Shown here: positions 6,117-10,752 of the stretch, in pieces
Position numbering within the stretch: the stretch's first letter is position 1
Layout of the letters: each line of letters begins with the position of its first letter
Origin: Pseudobdellovibrionaceae bacterium
Lineage (GTDB): Bacteria; Bdellovibrionota; Bdellovibrionia; Bdellovibrionales; JAMPXM01
NCBI GenBank assembly: GCA_913774795.1
Contig: CAJYIL010000626.1
Coordinates: 1 to 10,752, forward strand
Length of the DNA: 10,752 nucleotides
Direction: 5' to 3'
The notes under the pieces: generated by a model
Database searches by the model: none
Seen by the model: only the letters and a program-made list of their open reading frames with translations
Told to the model about the DNA's origin: nothing
Program-made: the position numbers and the translations under genes

Positions 6117-6458
6117 TCAGAGGCCAGGGAAGTTCATGCCGCCAGTGAGTTTTTCCATCTCACTTGAAGCGGTTTCCTTCGCCTTCTTCAAAGCATCGTT
6201 CGCAGCCGTGAGAATGAGATCCTGGAGCATCTCAACGTCGCCCGATTTCATGACGTCTTCGTTAATTTTGAGACCGATGATTTGGTTTTCACCCTTCACC
6301 GTGACGGTGACTGCGCCGCCGCCCGAAGTGCCCGAGTACTCACGAGTCGCGAGCTCTTCTTGGGCCTTTTTCATTTTCATTTGAAGTTGGTTCGCTTGGC
6401 GCATGAGGTTTGCCATTCCGCCTTGCATGCCGCCGCCGGCTCCGCCACGACCTTTCAT
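6117..6458 (-). CDS. YbaB/EbfC-family nucleoid-associated protein
   Basis: YbaB/EbfC proteins are small dimeric DNA-binding proteins usually encoded between dnaX and recR. This one has 113 residues. A glycine/methionine-rich N-terminus (MKGRGGAGGGMQGG) leads into the family helix MANLMRQANQLQMKMKKAQEEL. The strand pair with GGGAVTVTVKGENQIIGLKI follows, then the LQDLILTAANDALKKAKE helix and the usual GG-containing tail ending NFPGL. The ATG at 6458 is two bases after the dnaX stop, and its AAGGAG ribosome site lies inside the end of dnaX, so the two genes are co-translated. It is probably the last gene before the terminator at 6056-6087. Confidence 0.95.
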   Translation of the reverse strand: MKGRGGAGGGMQGGMANLMRQANQLQMKMKKAQEELATREYSGTSGGGAVTVTVKGENQIIGLKINEDVMKSGDVEMLQDLILTAANDALKKAKETASSEMEKLTGGMNFPGL

Positions 6459-6460
6459 CT

Positions 6461-8425
6461 TTATGTCTCCTTGATCGATTTAATTGAGGCTTTGAATACG
6501 TTTTGTGCTTTTTGAACGAGGGGGTCGTTTTCAACCGCTTGCTCGACCGACTTTTTCTGGTCGGCTCTCTTTTGTTCGTTTTGCGCTTTCGGAGTCGGCG
6601 CTGCCTGCACCTTTTCGTCGGCGAGGATGACGTCGACTTTGTACGATTTGTTCCAGATCGTTCTCAGGAACGTCTCGATGCGCTTGATGTTCTCAGGCTC
6701 TTTCACTTTGTCGAGCATGAAGCCCACGCGTTTCGAGAGACCGAGTTTTAAGATGCCGTCGTCTTTGCTGATGAGATGCGTGTTCTCGAGCATCGCGCCG
6801 AGAAGCGAGTTGGAGCGCTTCACTTCGCCGACAAATTGATACCAAGGGTCTGAGGCGCGAGCGGGATCGACAGCTGGAGCTGCGTCTTCATCAGGTGCCG
6901 ACGCTGGTTGTGGCGCGGCCGCTTGGGCGACGGGCTCAGGCGCTTTCGGTGCGTTTGCCGGATTTGGCTGGAGCTTGACGCCGTCGCCGCTTCCGTACTG
7001 ACCGTTCGCGGGGCGAACGAAGGAGTTCACGGAGAATTTCTTTTCTTCGGGCGCGGATGGGGTCGCAGATACTGCGCTCGTGTTTGGCGAGCCGCCACTG
7101 TTCGCGGCAGATGAGCCAGCCGCGTGCGAGCTCGCAGCGCCTGATCCGACAGCGGCCGAAGCCACTGCATGCGCCTGCGCCTTCGCTGCTGCGTTCGCGA
7201 CGCCACCTGCGCCCGCACCGCCGCCGACACCCGCTGGCACCTGCATCGACGGCACGCGCGGCGGAGCCTTCACGCCCGCCGAAACCTGCACCGGCATCGG
7301 TGCACCGTGCGCGAGAGCCGCGAGCGAAGCGATCCGCGGAGCAGCCGCCATTCGGAGGAGCAACATCTCAAGCACGATGCGCGAGTCTTGAGCGCGGAGC
7401 AAATCGCTGACGCCCTTCAAGCACATATCAAAAAGCAAATGGAGATCTTCTTCTGAGAGATCGGCGCAAATCTCGCGCAAGGACGCGATCTCGTTATCTG
7501 GCAAGTCTACGACGCGCGTCGGATCATCGGCGACCAAGCGAACCATGAGCGCGTTTCGAATCTCTTCGAGCAAATCTTGCGCGAAAACTTTTGGGTCGTA
7601 TCCGGCTTTGAAGATCTTTTCGATCAACGCGATCGCCATCTCGGAATTTCGCGAAACGAGTGCGGTCAAAGTCTCAAGCAAAACGGTGCGGTCGGTGAGG
7701 CCGAGAACGTCGACGGCTTTTGCCAACGTCAATTCTCCGCCCGAGAATGTAATCACCTGATCGAGCAGTGACTGTGAGTCACGCATCGAGCCATCAGCCT
7801 GGCGCGCGATCAGCCAAACCGCTTCGGGCTCAACGCGAACGCCTTCGGCTTCGCAGATCTTCTGGAGTTGTCCGGCAATTTGGCGCGAAGGAATGCGTCT
7901 GAAATCAAAACGCTGACAGCGAGAAAGAATCGTATTCGGAATTTTCTGGGCTTCGGTTGTCGCCATGATGAAGACGACGTGCGGAGGCGGCTCTTCCAGC
8001 GTCTTCAACAAAGCATTGAACGCGCTCGTGGAAAGCATGTGCACTTCATCGATGATGTACACTTTCCAGCGACCCGACGACGGCATGTAGCCGACTGTAT
8101 CGCGGAGTTCGCGAATGGCGTCGACACCGTTGTTCGAGGCTCCATCGATTTCGATGACATCAAGCGAGCGAGAGTTCGCGATGTCTTCGCACTCACGACA
8201 AATTCCGCAAGGAACAAAATCAACCGCGTTCGGGCACCGCAACGATTTTGCGAGAATGCGGGCGGAAGACGTTTTTCCGGTTCCGCGAACGCCGGTAAAC
8301 AAAAGTGCTTGAGGAAGTCGGTTGTTTCGGAGCGCGTTCAGGAGCGTGGTCGAGATGTGCTCTTGACCGACGAGATCGTGAAAGGATTGTGGCCGCCATT
8401 TGCGGGCGATGACCTGATACGCCAA
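6461..8425 (-). CDS. dnaX: DNA polymerase III subunit tau/gamma (clamp loader)
   Basis: DnaX is the ATPase core of the clamp loader that opens the beta sliding clamp, and through tau it links the loader to polymerase and helicase. The 654 residues show the AAA+ module: Walker A GVRGTGKT (45-52), zinc-binding C64, C73, C76 and C79, Walker B IIDEVH (124-129), sensor-1 region ATTE (155-158), SRCQRF (168-173) and sensor-2 GSMRDSQS (212-219). A loader collar domain follows to about 365, then a very low-complexity Ala/Gly/Ser/Pro linker (about 373-525), then a C-terminal domain (about 526-605) and a lysine-rich tail. The TTG at 8425 is chosen because MAYQVIARKWRP aligns with the usual DnaX start and GGAG lies five bases before it. 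I see no A AAA AAG slippery heptamer of the E. coli gamma frameshift type. Confidence 0.97.
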   Translation of the reverse strand: MAYQVIARKWRPQSFHDLVGQEHISTTLLNALRNNRLPQALLFTGVRGTGKTSSARILAKSLRCPNAVDFVPCGICRECEDIANSRSLDVIEIDGASNNGVDAIRELRDTVGYMPSSGRWKVYIIDEVHMLSTSAFNALLKTLEEPPPHVVFIMATTEAQKIPNTILSRCQRFDFRRIPSRQIAGQLQKICEAEGVRVEPEAVWLIARQADGSMRDSQSLLDQVITFSGGELTLAKAVDVLGLTDRTVLLETLTALVSRNSEMAIALIEKIFKAGYDPKVFAQDLLEEIRNALMVRLVADDPTRVVDLPDNEIASLREICADLSEEDLHLLFDMCLKGVSDLLRAQDSRIVLEMLLLRMAAAPRIASLAALAHGAPMPVQVSAGVKAPPRVPSMQVPAGVGGGAGAGGVANAAAKAQAHAVASAAVGSGAASSHAAGSSAANSGGSPNTSAVSATPSAPEEKKFSVNSFVRPANGQYGSGDGVKLQPNPANAPKAPEPVAQAAAPQPASAPDEDAAPAVDPARASDPWYQFVGEVKRSNSLLGAMLENTHLISKDDGILKLGLSKRVGFMLDKVKEPENIKRIETFLRTIWNKSYKVDVILADEKVQAAPTPKAQNEQKRADQKKSVEQAVENDPLVQKAQNVFKASIKSIKET

Positions 8426-8446
8426 CCTTGCTCCGAATTACGCGAG

Positions 8447-8466
8447 AAAAAAGGTGCCCGGGCACC
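8447..8466 (-). terminator. Intrinsic terminator of ffs, just before dnaX
   Basis: On the minus strand GGTGCCCGGGCACC (8466-8453) is a perfect 14-bp inverted repeat followed directly by TTTTTT (8452-8447). The repeat shares bases with the 3' end of the SRP RNA, so the RNA's closing stem and the terminator stem are alternatives. The T-run ends only 21 nt before the dnaX TTG start, too little for a separate promoter, so dnaX must be reached by read-through or by a promoter lying within or before ffs. Confidence 0.85.
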
Positions 8467-8566
8467 CCACATCACATCAAGCGACCCGTTACCGTTGCTC
8501 CCTTTCGGGCCTAGCGGGATTCACGGAACTTAATTGTGCGGGACCCGGACATGAACGGGGCATCCT
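8461..8566 (-). ncRNA. ffs: Signal recognition particle RNA (4.5S, small bacterial type)
   Basis: This RNA pairs with Ffh to form the bacterial SRP, which targets nascent membrane proteins to FtsY and SecYEG. On the minus strand the domain IV signature is clear: CTAGG-CCC-GAAA-GGG-AGCAAC, the counterpart of the canonical CAGG-UCC-GGAA-GGA-AGCAGC. Outer helices support it: CACA(A)TTAAG pairs with CTTGATGTG, and GGATGCCCC near the 5' end pairs with GGGGTGCC at the 3' end. That makes about 105 nt, the usual size of the small form without an Alu domain. Exact ends are inferred from the closing stem and may be off by several bases. The tetraloop is GAAA (8506-8503) rather than the common GGAA. It sits 58 bp after the AI-2E gene stop and directly upstream of dnaX. 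Confidence 0.9.
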
Positions 8567-8607
8567 AGCTGGCAGTGCTTCACGAGGCAATCAAGAGGGC
8601 GAAAACG

Positions 8608-8617
8608 CAACGCGTTG
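8608..8617. repeat. Palindrome CAACGCGTTG between AI-2E gene and ffs
   Basis: A perfect 10-bp palindrome lies 7 bp after the AI-2E stop codon and about 40 bp upstream of ffs. On the minus strand the overlapping AACGC-GTT-GCGTT followed by TT could form a weak terminator-like hairpin. It might equally be an operator for the ffs promoter. I could not identify a convincing -35/-10 pair in this 58-bp gap. Confidence 0.3.
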
Positions 8618-8624
8618 TCACCCT

Positions 8625-9794
8625 TTATCGACCCGGTTTTGCAGCCTCATCAATCGGCGGTTCAACGATCGGCTTGATGAGTTTGTCAGCATTGTCGCTC
8701 ATCAAGGCCGCAAACCAGCGAAGGCGCTCTGAGCTTGAGTATTCAAAGATGATTTTAATCGTCGCCATAATCGGAATCGCGATGATCAGCCCTGGCCCGC
8801 CCCAAATCTCACCCCAGGCGATCAGAGCGATCGTTGAGGTCGTCGCATTGATGTCGACTTTTGATCCCAACACCTTCGGCGTGACGAAGTTCGCAACCGC
8901 GAAGTGAACAAGAACGCAGAGTGCGTAGAGGCCGATACTGGCCGCAACGTGGTCGCCTTGTCCCAAGAGAGTGAGAGCTGGTAAGAACCCGGCTAAGACC
9001 GCACCCAAAAACGGGATCAGATTAAAGAAGCTGGCCAAACCCGCCAACGTGAAAGCCGAGGGCACGCCAAATGCGATCATGAGACCGGCAAAGACGGGAT
9101 AGGTCACGAGACCAAGCACTAAGTTGCCAAGGAAGAAGGCGCGTATCGCCTGAACGATTCTCTCCCACATTTCGACACCGCGTTCGGGGCGTCGGAACGA
9201 GCGAAGCATGACACGCGCGAGAGAGTCACGCTCAGCGAGCAAGAAGAAGCAAAGGATCGGACAGAGGATCACGAACGTGAAGACGGTCACGGCACTGCCG
9301 AGCCCGTGCATGAGAGTCGTTTGCAGTTCTCCGGTGAATGGCGAGGATTGAACCACTTCAACTTTCGAAATCGGTTCACCGACGGCGGAGGTCGGTGCGG
9401 TCGTTTTGACGAAGTGCTGAAGGGATTGGGAAATCGACTGCCAGCGCTGATCGATCTGCTTCACGTAATCGAGAAAAATTTGTCGAGAGTCGTCGAGTTC
9501 GACGATCATCCCGCGTGCGAAGTGACCGAGCAGGTACACGGTACCGAGCGTGATCGCGGTCGCAGCTAAGACGAGAGCAATGGACGTGATGACTGTCGAG
9601 TAGCCTTTATCTTTGAGTTTTTGCGCCGTGGGATCGAGAAGCGCAAAAAGGAGAAACGAGCACGCGATCCAAATGAAAATAGTTGAGGCATCCCGAAGTA
9701 AGGTGCCGAGCATGATCGCAGCGATGATCCAGATGGCGTATTGAATGGGACGGCTGCTACCTTTTTCGGATTCGACGAGTCTTGACGTGTTCAT
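8625..9794 (-). CDS. AI-2E family membrane transporter (PF01594-type)
   Basis: An inner-membrane protein of 389 residues from the family that includes TqsA, PerM and Na+/H+ antiporter-like members. Substrates vary across the family and cannot be assigned here. Two N-terminal hydrophobic segments (about 18-56) and one at about 68-90 are followed by a soluble helical region (about 95-160). Several more membrane segments run to about 350. Family hallmarks are FNLIPFLGAVLAGFLPALTLL, the PKVLGSKVDINATTSTIALIAWGEIWGGPGL-like region (described, not split into sites), and the closing IPIMATIKII helix. The ATG at 9794 has CAGGAG six bases upstream, and that ribosome site can pair with two upstream anti-Shine-Dalgarno copies (see the leader feature). 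It follows srkA by 75 bp and may share its transcript. Confidence 0.93.
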   Translation of the reverse strand: MNTSRLVESEKGSSRPIQYAIWIIAAIMLGTLLRDASTIFIWIACSFLLFALLDPTAQKLKDKGYSTVITSIALVLAATAITLGTVYLLGHFARGMIVELDDSRQIFLDYVKQIDQRWQSISQSLQHFVKTTAPTSAVGEPISKVEVVQSSPFTGELQTTLMHGLGSAVTVFTFVILCPILCFFLLAERDSLARVMLRSFRRPERGVEMWERIVQAIRAFFLGNLVLGLVTYPVFAGLMIAFGVPSAFTLAGLASFFNLIPFLGAVLAGFLPALTLLGQGDHVAASIGLYALCVLVHFAVANFVTPKVLGSKVDINATTSTIALIAWGEIWGGPGLIIAIPIMATIKIIFEYSSSERLRWFAALMSDNADKLIKPIVEPPIDEAAKPGR

Positions 9795-9797
9795 TGG

Positions 9798-9850
9798 GAA
9801 CTCCTGGAGCTAGGAGTACCTGAAAATAAACGAAGAGAAACTAGGAGTTC
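9798..9850 (-). promoter_or_regulatory. Leader with two anti-Shine-Dalgarno repeats before AI-2E gene
   Basis: The ribosome site lies in AGGAGTTC (minus strand, 9805-9798). ACTCCT at 9817-9812 can pair with its AGGAGT to make a 6-bp stem with a 6-base loop. GAACTCCT at 9850-9843 is a perfect 8-base complement with a 37-base loop. The two upstream elements are copies of the same direct repeat, ACTCCTAG on the minus strand (CTAGGAGT on the plus strand at 9810-9817 and 9841-9848), 31 bp apart. This permits two mutually exclusive folds that both hide the ribosome site. Alternatively the direct repeat could be a protein-binding site on DNA. Confidence 0.45.
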
Positions 9851-9869
9851 TTAGCTTGCGAACGAAAAT

Positions 9870-10752
9870 TCAAAGATCGCGCGCGATTTTCTCTAAGCGC
9901 GAGAGCTCGTCGAGCCAGTAGTTGTACGACTGAAACTCCGGAAAAATTCTTTGGAAGAACGGGTCGTTCCAGCGTTGGGCGATCCAGCCGGCGTAATGGA
10001 TGATCCTCAAGGCACGCAAAGGCTCGAACAGATGAAATTCATCTGGCAACGTGCGCAGTTCCTCATAGCCCGCGATGATTTCGTCGCGCTCCGAGCGAGC
10101 GTCGTCATCGTCCTCAGAAGAACCTGAAAGCAGCATCCAGAAATCCTGAACGACCGGCCCATTTACGAAATCGTCGAAGTCGACGAAAATGAATTCGCGT
10201 GAGCCACTCGCTTGCTGGAGGAGATTGCCCTTGTGGCAGTCACCGTGAATGCGTTGAAACTGAACATCTTCGAGCAAAGGCTCGATCTTTGAGAGAATAT
10301 CGACGCACGTTTGTTCGTAGCGATTCCAGAGCTCGGGGTACACGAATCGCTCAAGACGATCGAGGGCCGGCCAACCGTATTGTTCCACAACGAGCCAAGG
10401 TCGATGCTCGGCGGAGTGTCGGGCGCCGACGTTGTGAATACGCGCAAGAGTTCGACCGACTTGCTTCAATTGCCCGAATAAAAACTCATCAGGCATGCGA
10501 CCAACGACGCGCGGGAAAAGCGCCATGAGAAAACCATCGCGCTCAAGTAAAGTTTCGCCGTTTGCCAACATCAGAGGCGCACAAACAGGAATGGCCTCCG
10601 ATTCCAGTTCGCGCAGAAAATTATGCTCATCTTCGATGCCTGCGCGAGTCCAGCGGTGGGGCCGGTAAAACTTCGCGATCAAACGCTCGTGGCCACCGAA
10701 ATTCGCTGCACCCTCGCGACCCTCAAGGCGCACGTCGAACACCCGGTTCTCG
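9870..10752 (-). CDS. srkA: Stress response kinase A (SrkA/YihE-like), 5' partial
   Basis: SrkA is a cytosolic Ser/Thr protein kinase of the APH/choline-kinase fold. In E. coli it counters stress-triggered death and is regulated by Cpx (established knowledge). Matching motifs are KFYRPHRWT, the catalytic HGDCHKGNLL, the metal-binding FVDFDDFVNGP followed by VQDFWMLLSG, and the C-terminal EPLRALRIIHYAGWIAQRWNDPFF. An in-frame GTG exists at 10742, but the frame is open to the right edge. The residues before that GTG read ENR-V, corresponding to the conserved ENRV stretch inside the E. coli protein. The gene is therefore truncated by the window, and about 35-40 N-terminal residues are probably missing. 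It heads the minus-strand series and is followed by the AI-2E gene after 75 bp. Confidence 0.93.
   Translation of the reverse strand, partial: ENRVFDVRLEGREGAANFGGHERLIAKFYRPHRWTRAGIEDEHNFLRELESEAIPVCAPLMLANGETLLERDGFLMALFPRVVGRMPDEFLFGQLKQVGRTLARIHNVGARHSAEHRPWLVVEQYGWPALDRLERFVYPELWNRYEQTCVDILSKIEPLLEDVQFQRIHGDCHKGNLLQQASGSREFIFVDFDDFVNGPVVQDFWMLLSGSSEDDDDARSERDEIIAGYEELRTLPDEFHLFEPLRALRIIHYAGWIAQRWNDPFFQRIFPEFQSYNYWLDELSRLEKIARDL

Noticed and set aside
6540..6575. AAAAAG run near the dnaX 3' end as a gamma frameshift site
   Set aside because: In frame it reads CAG AAA AAG, which is not an X XXY YYZ slippery heptamer, and it lies after the C-terminal domain where slippage would not produce a gamma-length protein.
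7057..7410. Plus-strand open frames of about 100 codons opposite dnaX
   Set aside because: They lie antisense to the GC-rich low-complexity linker of dnaX, have arginine/proline/alanine-biased composition expected from such a shadow, and show no ribosome site or domain.
8455..8475. riboswitch-like element upstream of dnaX
   Set aside because: The conserved structure here is fully explained by the SRP RNA 3' helix and its terminator. No riboswitch core motif is recognisable.
7868..8533. 221-codon plus-strand open frame across the start of dnaX and ffs
   Set aside because: It covers the conserved dnaX N-terminal domain and the SRP RNA. The translated product is arginine-rich without a domain and has no ribosome site.

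Overview
The window is about 10.7 kb of dense, mid-50s %GC (by eye) bacterial chromosome. It holds mostly housekeeping genes and shows no sign of phage, insertion sequences, CRISPR or tRNA/rRNA. The best taxonomic clue is a Ras-like MglA GTPase of the Myxococcus/Bdellovibrio type, together with a PilZ-type (c-di-GMP receptor family) protein and an E. coli-style SrkA kinase. I infer a Bdellovibrionota or other deltaproteobacterial-type Gram-negative. The order ffs - dnaX - ybaB - recR is a widely conserved bacterial arrangement.

Left part (1-3750): an unrecognised partial + strand gene runs tail-to-tail, with zero spacing, into a minus-strand series read right to left: ilvE (branched-chain aminotransferase), nadA (quinolinate synthase), a 4'-phosphopantetheinyl transferase and a PilZ-domain protein. 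ilvE, nadA and the transferase are spaced by 3 bp or overlap, so they look like one operon. PilZ sits 69 bp further on.

Middle (3749-4729): a 198-bp divergent intergenic region separates ilvE from a + strand outer-membrane beta-barrel protein. Its leader contains a hairpin that covers a ribosome binding site, and a candidate 21-codon leader ORF whose stop overlaps the barrel gene's start (ATGA).

Right part (4726-10752), all minus strand: srkA (cut by the window edge), an AI-2E-family membrane protein, the SRP RNA gene ffs, dnaX, ybaB, recR and mglA. Two intrinsic terminators lie inside this series. One is at the 3' end of ffs, only 21 nt before the dnaX start. The other lies between ybaB and recR, 32 nt before the recR start. 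Neither leaves room for an ordinary promoter between the terminator and the next start. Read-through, or promoters embedded upstream of or within the terminators, must therefore feed dnaX-ybaB and recR-mglA. In effect the sequence suggests a stepped operon: SRP RNA, then clamp loader and YbaB, then RecR and the polarity GTPase MglA.

I found no clearly new protein system. The items most worth a second look are RNA-level: the two in-operon terminators, the SRP RNA with a GAAA tetraloop, the doubled anti-Shine-Dalgarno repeats ahead of the AI-2E gene, and the structured leader/uORF ahead of the outer-membrane protein.
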